Part shown: in pieces, positions 1 through 6,731 of the stretch
How the letters are laid out: every line of letters begins with the position of its first letter
Position numbering within the stretch: the stretch's first letter is position 1
Origin: Fuscovulum blasticum DSM 2131
GTDB lineage: Bacteria > Pseudomonadota > Alphaproteobacteria > Rhodobacterales > Rhodobacteraceae
Length of the DNA stretch: 44,487 nt
Reading direction: 5' to 3'
NCBI RefSeq assembly: GCF_003034965.1
Contig: NZ_PZKE01000018.1
Span: 1 to 44,487 of the forward strand
The notes under the pieces: generated by a model
What the model was told of the DNA's origin: nothing
Database searches by the model: none
What the model saw: only the letters and a program-made list of their open reading frames with translations
Program-made: the position numbers and the translations under genes

Positions 1-933
1 GTGGTGCATCACCGGGTTGCACACGATCACCATCTCGTAGATCGCGCCCGGCTCGACGCCGGCTTCCTGCGCGATGGCGCGGGCCAGGCTGTCCAGCGCC
101 TCGCGCACCGCCCGGGTCATCTCGACATCGCCGCCGGGGTTCATCATCGCATAGGAAACCCGGCTCATCAGATCCTCGCCAAAGCGGATCTGCGGGTTCA
201 TCAGGCCGCTGGACGCCAGCACCTTGCCATCCGACAGGTCGCACAGATGCGCCGCGATGGTGGTGGAGCCAAGGTCCACCGCCAGCCCGTACAGCGGCCC
301 GTCATGGAAGCCGGGGAAGATGTCCAGCACGCGATGCGCCGCGTCGTGGTTGCCGCGGTTCAGAACCACCGTCGCCTTCCATTCGCCCTTGCGCAGCACG
401 GGCTGCAACCGGCGCAGGATGTCCAGCCCCGCCTCGACGCCCTCGATCTGCCACTGGTCCTTCAGCGCCTGCACCAGACGTTCGAAATCGCCGGTCGGTT
501 CGTGCATGTCGGGTTCCTGCACCTCGACGAAGACCGCCCGCGTGGCCGGGTCCATCTCGATGTGCCGCTCGGTGGCCGATTTGCGGATCACCTGCTTGTG
601 CACCTGGCTTTCCGGCGGCACGTCGATGACCACATCGCCCATCACCTTGGCCTGACAGCCCAGCCGCCGCCCGTCGATCAGCCCGCGAATGCGCTTGTAC
701 CGCTCTTCGACGGGGTTCCAGTCCGACAGCGCGTCGGCGGCCACGGTCAGCCCGTGCTTGGGAAATTCGCCATAGCCCGGGGTGATCTGGCATTTGGAAC
801 AGATGCCGCGCCCGCCGCAGACCGAATCGAGGTCCACCCCCAACTGGCGCGCGGCCGTCAGCACCGGCGTTCCCAGGGCGAACCGCCCCCGTTTGCCCGA
901 GGGGGTGAAGATCACCAGTGCATCGTCAGCCAT
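1..933 (-). CDS. Ferredoxin/ASKHA-domain protein (DUF4445, corrinoid-activation type), 3' end missing
   Basis: The gene runs off the left edge, so only the N-terminal 311 residues are present. The start at 933 is an ATG about five bases after GGAGAC. A plant-type 2Fe-2S ferredoxin domain opens the protein, with cysteines at 39, 45 and 48 (CX5CX2C) and a fourth at 93. After a linker comes the start of an ASKHA-type ATPase domain, with its phosphate-binding motif VDLGSTT near residues 219-225. This is the domain order of DUF4445 proteins such as RamA and RACo, which use ATP to reduce the cobalt of corrinoid methyl-carrier proteins. In this family the gene usually sits beside methyltransferase and corrinoid-protein genes, which would lie outside the window. 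Family assignment is strong; the partner protein and substrate are inferred. Confidence 0.88.
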   Translation of the reverse strand, partial: MADDALVIFTPSGKRGRFALGTPVLTAARQLGVDLDSVCGGRGICSKCQITPGYGEFPKHGLTVAADALSDWNPVEERYKRIRGLIDGRRLGCQAKVMGDVVIDVPPESQVHKQVIRKSATERHIEMDPATRAVFVEVQEPDMHEPTGDFERLVQALKDQWQIEGVEAGLDILRRLQPVLRKGEWKATVVLNRGNHDAAHRVLDIFPGFHDGPLYGLAVDLGSTTIAAHLCDLSDGKVLASSGLMNPQIRFGEDLMSRVSYAMMNPGGDVEMTRAVREALDSLARAIAQEAGVEPGAIYEMVIVCNPVMHH

Positions 934-1101
934 GTCCGTCTCCTGCTCGCGCGCGATCCTCTTCTTAGGCCCGGTGGCCCCCGGCGCAAGGTTCCAATGC
1001 GGCAAATCAGATGTCGGTTGCGGCGGCGGGCCGGGTTGGCGGCGTTTCGGACCCCGATGCCCCCCGTTGACGGCGGCCGGTTCCCCGCATACCTGCGGCC
1101 C

Positions 1102-2910
1102 ATGGCGCGCGCACCCCTTCTGCAACTGAACCGCATTTCGCTGACCTTTGGCGGCGATCCCGTTTTTGACGACCTGTCGCTGGTGATCCAGCCGGGCGAC
1201 CGGGTGGCCCTTGTCGGCCGCAACGGCAGCGGCAAGTCCACTCTGATGAAGGTCATGGCCGGTCTGGTCGAGGCCGACCGGGGCGAGCGGATCGTGCCCG
1301 CCGGGGTGACGGTCGGCTATATGGAGCAAGACCCGGACCTGTCGGCCTTTGCCACGCTGGGCGACTATGCCGCGCAAGGCCTGCCCGATGGGGAAGCCTA
1401 TCGCCTGGCCGTCGTGGCTGAGGGGCTGAAGTTCAACCCTGAAACCCCGGTTGCCACGGCTTCGGGTGGGGAACGCCGCCGCGCCGCGCTGGCCAAGCTG
1501 CTGGCCGAGGCGCCGGAGCTGATGCTGCTGGACGAGCCGACCAACCATCTGGACATTCAGGCCATCGAATGGCTTGAGGCTGAACTGGCGCAGACCCGCG
1601 CCGGCTTTGTGCTGATCAGCCACGACCGCGCCTTCCTGCGCGCGCTGACCAAGGCCACGCTCTGGATCGACCGGGGCGAGGTGCGCCGCCGCGAATCCGG
1701 CTTCGACGGGTTCGAGGAATGGCGCGAAACCATCTGGGCCGAGGAAGACGAGGCTCGCCACAAGCTGGACCGCAAGATCAAGGCCGAGGCGAAATGGGCC
1801 GTCGAAGGCATCTCCGCCCGCCGCAAGCGCAATCAGGGCCGCGTCCGCGCCTTGCAGGCGCTGCGGGCGGAACGCGCCTCGCAGATCCGCCGGCAGGGCA
1901 CCGCCGCGCTGGAACTGGAAAGCGGCCCGGTGTCGGGCAAGAAGGTGATCGAGGCGAAGGGCCTGACCAAGACCTTCGGCGACAAGACCATCGTCCGTGA
2001 TTTCGACCTGCGCGTGCTGCGCGGCGACCGCGTGGCCTTCGTGGGGCCGAACGGCGTGGGAAAGACCACGCTTCTCAAGATGTTGACGGGCGATCTTCCG
2101 CCGGATTCCGGCAGCGTATCCTTGGGCACAAGCCTTGAGATTGCGGTTTTCGACCAGACCCGTTCGGCGCTGGACCCCGAGGCGACGCTTTGGGACAGCC
2201 TGACGAATGACCCGCTGATGCAGGTCTCGGGCGCGTCGGATCAGGTGATGGTGCGCGGTGTGCCGCGGCATGTGGTGGGCTATCTCAAGGATTTCCTGTT
2301 CACCGACGCGCAGGCGCGGGCGCCGGTCAAATCGCTGTCGGGGGGCGAGAAGGCGCGGCTTCTGCTGGCCCGCATCATGGCGCGGTCGTCGAACCTGCTG
2401 ATCCTGGACGAACCGACCAACGATCTTGACGTGGAAACGCTGGACCTGCTGCAAGATACGCTGGGCGAATTTGACGGCACCGTGCTGCTGGTCAGCCATG
2501 ACCGCGATTTCATCGACCGCGTGGCCACCACCACCGTGGCGATGGAGGGCAACGGGCGCGCCAGCGTCTATCCCGGCGGCTGGTCGGATTATGTTGCCCA
2601 GCGGCCGGAAACGGTGGACGCCGCCGCTGCGGCGCTTCGGCCCGCGGCCCGCAAGGAAGATGCGAAACCGGCAGACAAGCCAAAGGCGTCAGGCCTGACC
2701 TTTACCGAGCGCAAGCGGTTCGACGATCTGCCCGCGCTGATGGAGCGGTTGCAGGCCGAAATCGCCAAGCTGACCGAGTTTCTGGCCCAGCCCGACCTTT
2801 TCACAAAAGAGCCGGTCAAGTTCCGCAAGGCCAGCGACGGGCTGACCGAACGGCAGGCTGCCTTGCAGGCCGCCGAAGAGGAATGGCTGGCGCTGGCCGA
2901 CCGGGCCTGA
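1102..2910 (+). CDS. uup: ABC-F family ATPase, Uup type
   Basis: The protein has 602 residues and two ABC ATPase domains in one chain with no membrane segment, which is the ABC-F plan. Walker A motifs are GRNGSGKST near residue 39 and GPNGVGKTT in the second half. Each domain has an SGGE signature and a Walker B ending in DEPTNHLD or DEPTNDLD. A charged linker separates the domains, and the last ~70 residues form a coiled coil (leucine/glutamate-rich, ending LALADRA), typical of Uup rather than EttA. Uup-type proteins act on ribosomes or on branched DNA intermediates. The reading frame is open far upstream, but that part is antisense to the ferredoxin gene; homology begins at MARAPLLQL, so ATG 1102 is chosen. 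No clear Shine-Dalgarno precedes it, so the mRNA may have a short or absent leader. Confidence 0.92.
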   Translation: MARAPLLQLNRISLTFGGDPVFDDLSLVIQPGDRVALVGRNGSGKSTLMKVMAGLVEADRGERIVPAGVTVGYMEQDPDLSAFATLGDYAAQGLPDGEAYRLAVVAEGLKFNPETPVATASGGERRRAALAKLLAEAPELMLLDEPTNHLDIQAIEWLEAELAQTRAGFVLISHDRAFLRALTKATLWIDRGEVRRRESGFDGFEEWRETIWAEEDEARHKLDRKIKAEAKWAVEGISARRKRNQGRVRALQALRAERASQIRRQGTAALELESGPVSGKKVIEAKGLTKTFGDKTIVRDFDLRVLRGDRVAFVGPNGVGKTTLLKMLTGDLPPDSGSVSLGTSLEIAVFDQTRSALDPEATLWDSLTNDPLMQVSGASDQVMVRGVPRHVVGYLKDFLFTDAQARAPVKSLSGGEKARLLLARIMARSSNLLILDEPTNDLDVETLDLLQDTLGEFDGTVLLVSHDRDFIDRVATTTVAMEGNGRASVYPGGWSDYVAQRPETVDAAAAALRPAARKEDAKPADKPKASGLTFTERKRFDDLPALMERLQAEIAKLTEFLAQPDLFTKEPVKFRKASDGLTERQAALQAAEEEWLALADRA

Positions 2911-3091
2911 CAGGGCGAGGCCGGTCCCGATTGCGTGATCTGGCGCGGATCGGCTGGTTCTGGCCGGTTCGGTGGCGTTGATCGGCCAGCCTCCGCCACC
3001 GCAGCACACGACACTTCAAGCGGTCGTGAGGTGTCATTGCTTCTCCTGCCGCGCGAGCCCAGCCTTAGGGGCGTTGCCGCAGCCGGGCCCC

Positions 3092-3124
3092 CCTTGGGTC
3101 TGGCGTGTCGGCGAACCCAAGGAG
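3092..3124 (+). promoter_or_regulatory. Hairpin covering the Shine-Dalgarno of the beta-barrel gene
   Basis: CCTTGGGT at 3092-3099 pairs perfectly with ACCCAAGG at 3115-3122 across a 15-base loop. The right arm contains the AAGG of the AAGGAG ribosome-binding site (3119-3124) for the ATG at 3131. Such a fold would hold translation down until melted or bound by another RNA. The pairing is seen directly; the regulatory role is inference. Confidence 0.45.
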
Positions 3125-3130
3125 CAGAAC

Positions 3131-3727
3131 ATGAAAAAACTTGCGATCATTCTTGCCGCTTCGGCGCTGTCCGCCCCGGCCTTTGCCGGTGGCCTGTCGA
3201 CCCCGGTGGTTGAACCTGTCGTGACCCCGGCCCCGGCGCCGGTCTACATGCCCTCGACCGACTGGTCGGGCTTCTACGCGGGTGGTCAGGTCGGCTATGG
3301 CGACATCGATTCCAACGGCGCCGGGCTTGACGGCCATGGCTGGGGCGGTGGTGTCCATGCCGGCTATCGCTGGGATCTGGGCAAGACCGTTCTGGGTGTC
3401 GAAGGCAGCTATGACAAGTACGACACCGACCTTGGCGGCAACCTTGGCACGCTGGACAACGTGACCCGCATCAAGCTGATGGCGGGTGCTGATCTGGGCA
3501 AGACGCTGGTCTACGCGACCACGGGCGTTGCCTGGGCCGATGCCACGGTTGGCGGGGCCGGCCTGTCGGACAACGGCTATTTCCTGGGTGCCGGTCTTGA
3601 CTATGCGCTGAACGACAAATGGACGCTGGGCGGCGAAGTGCTGGCCCACAAGTTCGACAACTTCGACAATTCGGGCGTCGATCTTGACGCGACCACGGTC
3701 GCGGCGAAGGTCTCGTTCCGCTTCTGA
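3131..3727 (+). CDS. Small outer-membrane beta-barrel protein
   Basis: The 198-residue precursor starts at ATG 3131, six bases after AAGGAG. It has a classical signal peptide (MKK, hydrophobic core, APAFA at the probable cleavage site near residue 20). A proline-rich stretch follows, then alternating polar and aromatic strands with repeated Gly-Tyr pairs such as FYAGGQVGYG and HAGYRWDLG. The protein ends in Val-Ser-Phe-Arg-Phe; a terminal phenylalanine is the usual recognition signal for the BAM complex. The size and strand pattern fit an eight-stranded barrel of the Omp25/OmpA-like superfamily. No OmpA-type peptidoglycan-binding domain follows. Its role may be membrane integrity or small-solute passage; the exact role cannot be told. 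The ribosome-binding site lies in a hairpin (3092-3124). Confidence 0.85.
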   Translation: MKKLAIILAASALSAPAFAGGLSTPVVEPVVTPAPAPVYMPSTDWSGFYAGGQVGYGDIDSNGAGLDGHGWGGGVHAGYRWDLGKTVLGVEGSYDKYDTDLGGNLGTLDNVTRIKLMAGADLGKTLVYATTGVAWADATVGGAGLSDNGYFLGAGLDYALNDKWTLGGEVLAHKFDNFDNSGVDLDATTVAAKVSFRF

Positions 3728-3743
3728 TCCGCGAAGCGCCCGG

Positions 3744-3765
3744 CGCCTGCCCTCAGGGGCAGGCG
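3744..3765. terminator. Hairpin between convergent genes
   Basis: CGCCTGCCC at 3744-3752 pairs with GGGCAGGCG at 3757-3765 around the loop TCAG. It lies just after the beta-barrel gene. The stop codon of the opposite-strand gene (3753-3755) is in the loop. No T-run follows on either strand, so termination is plausible but not certain. Confidence 0.5.
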
Positions 3766-4229
3766 TCCGCCGGCACGGCCGGCAGCAGGAACACCCGGTC
3801 GTCGCCCGTCGTGCCGGAGAGTTCCAGGAAATCCTGTGCCCCCTCGAACCCGATGCCGCCGCGCCCCAGCGCCATGCGAACGGCGCCGTCACGGCCCGGT
3901 GTCAGAACGAAGCCGCCCGCATCACCCTCCATCTGGCAATAGAGGTGGTCCGACTCGTTCTCGCAATAGGCGACCCCCTGATAGCGTTCCGAGGTGCCGC
4001 GCACATGCAGCGCCACTCTCAGCACCAGATACCGCGGATCGCCCCATTCCCCCGAGACCGGCCCCAGCGCGACAAGCGTCACCCGCTGATCGGGGTGGCC
4101 GGCCAGATGCAGCGGCGTGTATTGCCGCAGGTAGCAGCTTGCATCCGACGGGAACATCATGTCCCGGGGCGATTTCGCAAGGGCAGGGCTGGCCAGCAGG
4201 GCCAGGGCCAGGGCAGGGCGCATCAGCAT
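3753..4229 (-). CDS. Hypothetical secreted protein
   Basis: I do not recognise the family. The 158-residue product begins MLMRPALALALLASPALA, a signal peptide with likely cleavage after ALA. ATG 4229 is chosen because GGAG lies six bases upstream; a second ATG at 4223 would give almost the same protein. The mature part has four cysteines (one near the start, two in YCENESDHLYC, one at the penultimate residues ACP), which could form two disulfides in the periplasm. The gene lies 60 bases downstream of the decarboxylase gene on the same strand and may be cotranscribed with it. Its stop codon lies within a hairpin loop shared with the convergent beta-barrel gene. Confidence 0.7.
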   Translation of the reverse strand: MLMRPALALALLASPALAKSPRDMMFPSDASCYLRQYTPLHLAGHPDQRVTLVALGPVSGEWGDPRYLVLRVALHVRGTSERYQGVAYCENESDHLYCQMEGDAGGFVLTPGRDGAVRMALGRGGIGFEGAQDFLELSGTTGDDRVFLLPAVPADACP

Positions 4230-4289
4230 CGCGATCTCCGTCCGCGGGGGATGGGGCCATTGTGCCACCGGGGCCGACCGCGGGACAGG

Positions 4290-5678
4290 TCAGATTTCCC
4301 GCATCAGCTCGGCCACCACCGCCGGGATCATCTGCACATCCGCGCGGGTGCAGTCGAACTGCCCCACCTGCACCCGGATCACGAATTCCCCCTGGTGGCG
4401 CGTCTGGGTCAGATAGATCCGCCCGTCGTCGTTGATCCGCTGCAACAGCGCCGCCGTTGCCTCCTCAGTCTCCAGCCGGAAGCTGAACAACGACAGAGAG
4501 GGTTCGGTGACGATGGTCAGCCCCGGCAGGGCCCGCAGCGCCTCGCAGGCCTCGCGCGCCCAGTCCACATGGTTGCGGATGCGTGTCCGCAGCCCTTCCA
4601 GACCATAGGCCCGCAGCACGAACCACAGCTTCAGTGCGCGGAACCGCCGGCCAAGCGGCACGGTCCATTCGTTGAAGTTGATGATCTCTTCCCGTCCGGC
4701 GGTTTCCAGATAGCTGGGCCGCAGCCCCAGGGTCCGCACCTGCGGCCCCGGATCGCGCAGGAACTGCACCGCGCAATCGAACTGCACGCCCAGCCATTTG
4801 TGCGGGTTGAAGACGATGGAATCTGCCTCTTCGATGCCCGCCCACAGGTTGCGGAATTCGGGGCAGATCATCGCCGATCCGGCCCAGGCGGCATCGACAT
4901 GCACGGGCAGCCCTTCGGCCCTGGCCACGGCGATGCAATCGGCGATGCGGTCGAAGGCCCCGACGCCGGTCGATCCGGCGCAGAGGATCACGCCTGCCGG
5001 CAGCATCCCCGCCGCCCGGTCGGCCCGGATGGCCCCGGCCAGGGCGCCGGGTTTCATCGACAGGCCTGCGTCGGTTGGCACCTTGACCAGATTGTCCTGC
5101 CCGATCCCGGCAAGCCGCACCGCCTTGTCGATCGAGGAATGGGTTTCGGGGCTGGCATAGATCCGAAGTTGTGGCGCCCCCGACAGGCCCCGGGACAGGC
5201 CGGCCCAGTCCAGCGCCTGTTCGCGCATGGTCAGAACGGCCGACAGAGTGGCTGTCGTGGCCGAATCATGTATCACGCCTACACGTTCTGATGGCAGACC
5301 CAGCGCCTGCGTCAGCCATCCGATCATGACCTGTTCGATCTCGGTCGCGGCCGGACTGGTCTGCCACAGCATCGCCTGCGCCGACATCGCATTGGCCAGT
5401 TGCTCGGCCAGCATCGAGGCGGGTGCGGCATTGGCCGGGAAGTAGGCAAAGAACCGGGGGTGCTGCCAGTGCGTTATTCCTTTGGGGACAATCCGGCAGA
5501 AGTCCTCCCAGATTGTTGCGGGCGAATCGGGGTATTCCGGGGGGGACTGCGGCAATTCCGTGGCAATGGCGCCAGGCTCGACTTTTGCCCTGACGGGGCG
5601 ATCGCGCAACCCTTGGTGGTATTCGGCTGTCCAGTCGGCCGCCCGCTTCGACCAATGCTTCAGCTCTTCATGATCCAT
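4290..5678 (-). CDS. PLP-dependent aromatic-L-amino-acid decarboxylase (group II)
   Basis: The 462-residue protein starts at MDHEELKHW, with AGGAG eight to nine bases upstream; a longer reading frame exists but lacks support. It follows the group II pyridoxal decarboxylase plan. His180 (SPETHSSIDKA) would stack on the cofactor, Asp262 in VHVDAAWAG would contact the pyridine nitrogen, and Lys294 in NPHKWLGVQFDC would form the Schiff base. Length and motifs match aromatic amino acid decarboxylases (DOPA, tyrosine or tryptophan) better than glutamate decarboxylase. The reaction releases CO2 and an arylethylamine in the cytosol. No transporter, amine oxidase or biosynthetic cluster is adjacent, so the substrate and purpose stay open. 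Confidence 0.88.
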   Translation of the reverse strand: MDHEELKHWSKRAADWTAEYHQGLRDRPVRAKVEPGAIATELPQSPPEYPDSPATIWEDFCRIVPKGITHWQHPRFFAYFPANAAPASMLAEQLANAMSAQAMLWQTSPAATEIEQVMIGWLTQALGLPSERVGVIHDSATTATLSAVLTMREQALDWAGLSRGLSGAPQLRIYASPETHSSIDKAVRLAGIGQDNLVKVPTDAGLSMKPGALAGAIRADRAAGMLPAGVILCAGSTGVGAFDRIADCIAVARAEGLPVHVDAAWAGSAMICPEFRNLWAGIEEADSIVFNPHKWLGVQFDCAVQFLRDPGPQVRTLGLRPSYLETAGREEIINFNEWTVPLGRRFRALKLWFVLRAYGLEGLRTRIRNHVDWAREACEALRALPGLTIVTEPSLSLFSFRLETEEATAALLQRINDDGRIYLTQTRHQGEFVIRVQVGQFDCTRADVQMIPAVVAELMREI

Positions 5679-5861
5679 GGCGGCCTCTCCTGCCTGTGAC
5701 ACCCTGATCAGATGGAGAAAAACTCTCGTCAAGTGCTGATGGCTGAGGTATGGGAAGGTCGCTTCGTGCGGAGGCCGGCCCGAAAAAGCCAGTTCCTTTC
5801 CGGGGCGCTGTCATGCCCGCACCCCGCCCGTGCTGGCGGTTTTTCGCTAAGGAGGTACCGA

Positions 5862-6485
5862 ATGCCTGTTTCCCGTCGTTTTGTTCTTGTCGCCGGTGTT
5901 GCCGCGGCTGCCCTGACCGCTGGTTGCGTTGGTGGCACGTTCCACACCGCCTATGCCGCGCCGATCCCCGCCGATGTTTCCCGTCAGTGGAAGCTGGCCG
6001 GTGTGCGCGTGAACGTTCCCCAATCGCTGAAGGTCAGCGAAGCCCACACCTATCTTCCGGCTGCCGACATTGTCTGGCGCGAAGATCCGCTGGGCGACCG
6101 TCATGCGCAAGTCGCGGCCCTGCTGAAGAACGCGGTCACCCGCGGCGCGTCGGGCCTGCGCGGCAAGCGTGGCGTCTATCTCGACATCGTTGTCAGCCGG
6201 TTCCACGCCCTGACCTTTGAAGCCGAACAGCGCTTCCAGAATGCCGGCGTGCACAACATCCACTTCACCGCCAGCGTCGTTGACGCCCGCACCGGCGAAG
6301 TTCTGGTTGCGCCGACCGAGATCGAAGCCTCGCTCCCGGCCCTGTCGGGTGATCAGATGAAGGCGGCCCGTGCCCGTGGGGAAACCCAGCGGTCGCAGAT
6401 CACCGCCCATGTGGCGACCACCATCGCCGGCTGGCTGAGCCTGGCCGCCGATCCGCGCAACAGCTTCAGCCGCGCTGGCGACTGA
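5862..6485 (+). CDS. Probable lipoprotein (DUF6778-like)
   Basis: The product has 207 residues. ATG 5862 has the strong site AAGGAGG seven bases upstream; the open frame before it is ignored. A short basic start (SRR), a hydrophobic stretch and ALTAGC place a probable lipidated cysteine at residue 22, although the residue at -3 is Thr rather than the usual Leu. The rest is a soluble alpha/beta domain without transmembrane segments. I associate it with a small family seen in Rhodobacteraceae (DUF6778) of unknown function, but that is recollection rather than a search result. It is monocistronic: a strong GNRA-loop terminator follows at 6505. Confidence 0.75.
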   Translation: MPVSRRFVLVAGVAAAALTAGCVGGTFHTAYAAPIPADVSRQWKLAGVRVNVPQSLKVSEAHTYLPAADIVWREDPLGDRHAQVAALLKNAVTRGASGLRGKRGVYLDIVVSRFHALTFEAEQRFQNAGVHNIHFTASVVDARTGEVLVAPTEIEASLPALSGDQMKAARARGETQRSQITAHVATTIAGWLSLAADPRNSFSRAGD

Positions 6486-6504
6486 TCGCGCCTTCTTTTG
6501 CGGC

Positions 6505-6534
6505 AAGGGGCGGCAGAGCGATCTGCCGCCCTTT
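6505..6534 (+). terminator. Terminator of the lipoprotein gene
   Basis: GGGCGGCAGA at 6508-6517 pairs with TCTGCCGCCC at 6522-6531 around the tetraloop GCGA. Flanking AAG and TTT extend the stem to 13 pairs (one G-T). TTTGT follows. It separates the lipoprotein gene from the cysS promoter. Confidence 0.75.
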
Positions 6535-6561
6535 GTCATGTGCGGTGCGGATCTTTTCCTG

Positions 6562-6590
6562 TTGGCGACGCCGGAAAAGGGCGCTAACTT
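6562..6590 (+). promoter_or_regulatory. Sigma70-type promoter for the cysS leader
   Basis: TTGGCG (6562-6567) and TAACTT (6585-6590) are separated by exactly 17 bases and sit just after the preceding terminator. The predicted start of transcription, about seven bases past the -10, falls on the ATG of the leader peptide at 6597, so the transcript would be leaderless or nearly so. Confidence 0.6.
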
Positions 6591-6596
6591 CCCCGC

Positions 6597-6641
6597 ATGA
6601 CGACGTTGCGCAACATCCGCATCTGCTGCATTACCCGCTGA
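6597..6641 (+). CDS. Candidate cysteine-rich leader peptide upstream of cysS
   Basis: This is a 14-residue reading frame, MTTLRNIRICCITR, ending in TGA at 6639-6641, about 90 bases before cysS. Two adjacent Cys codons (TGC TGC, 6624-6629) near its end are what an attenuation leader sensing charged tRNA-Cys would need. The start codon coincides with the predicted transcription start and has no Shine-Dalgarno, as in leaderless leader peptides. Competing base pairings follow (6634-6725). Cysteine is rare in proteins, so a Cys-Cys pair immediately ahead of the cysteinyl-tRNA synthetase gene is suggestive. There is no direct proof of translation. Confidence 0.55.
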   Translation: MTTLRNIRICCITR

Positions 6642-6725
6642 CTTCGGTCGCGCGGGCGCTTCGTCATTCCCCCGGATGAAAAGCCGTCCCCGCGCGAGGG
6701 TGAAGCCTGCCTGCGCCTTGGGACG
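6634..6725 (+). promoter_or_regulatory. Candidate attenuator structures between leader peptide and cysS
   Basis: TCGCGCGGG (6648-6656) pairs with CCCGCGCGA (6689-6697), a nine-base stem. Two other pairings compete with it. CCCGC at the end of the leader reading frame (6634-6638) pairs with GCGGG (6652-6656). CGTCCC (6685-6690) pairs with GGGACG (6720-6725), which is the only purine-rich sequence in front of the cysS start. A ribosome stalled on the Cys codons or resting at the stop codon would choose between them. No T-run is present, so control of translation is more likely than termination. The pairings are seen; the mechanism is inferred. Confidence 0.4.
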
Positions 6726-6731
6726 ACTGAC

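Noticed and set aside
1-1101. Long open frame on the plus strand in front of uup
   Set aside because: It is antisense to the ferredoxin/ASKHA gene and encodes a His/Arg-rich, low-complexity product; ABC-F similarity begins only at 1102.
2911-3130. tRNA or small RNA gene before the beta-barrel gene
   Set aside because: No cloverleaf or TPsiC-like sequence; only the Shine-Dalgarno hairpin stands out.
3684-5291. 535-codon plus-strand frame opposite the decarboxylase
   Set aside because: It mirrors real minus-strand genes with clear motifs; composition (Arg, Pro, His, Gln) is typical of antisense frames in high-GC DNA.
5862-5930. Twin-arginine signal in the lipoprotein
   Set aside because: SRRFVLV lacks the S/T-R-R-x-F-L-K spacing; a lipoprotein signal with Cys22 explains the region better.
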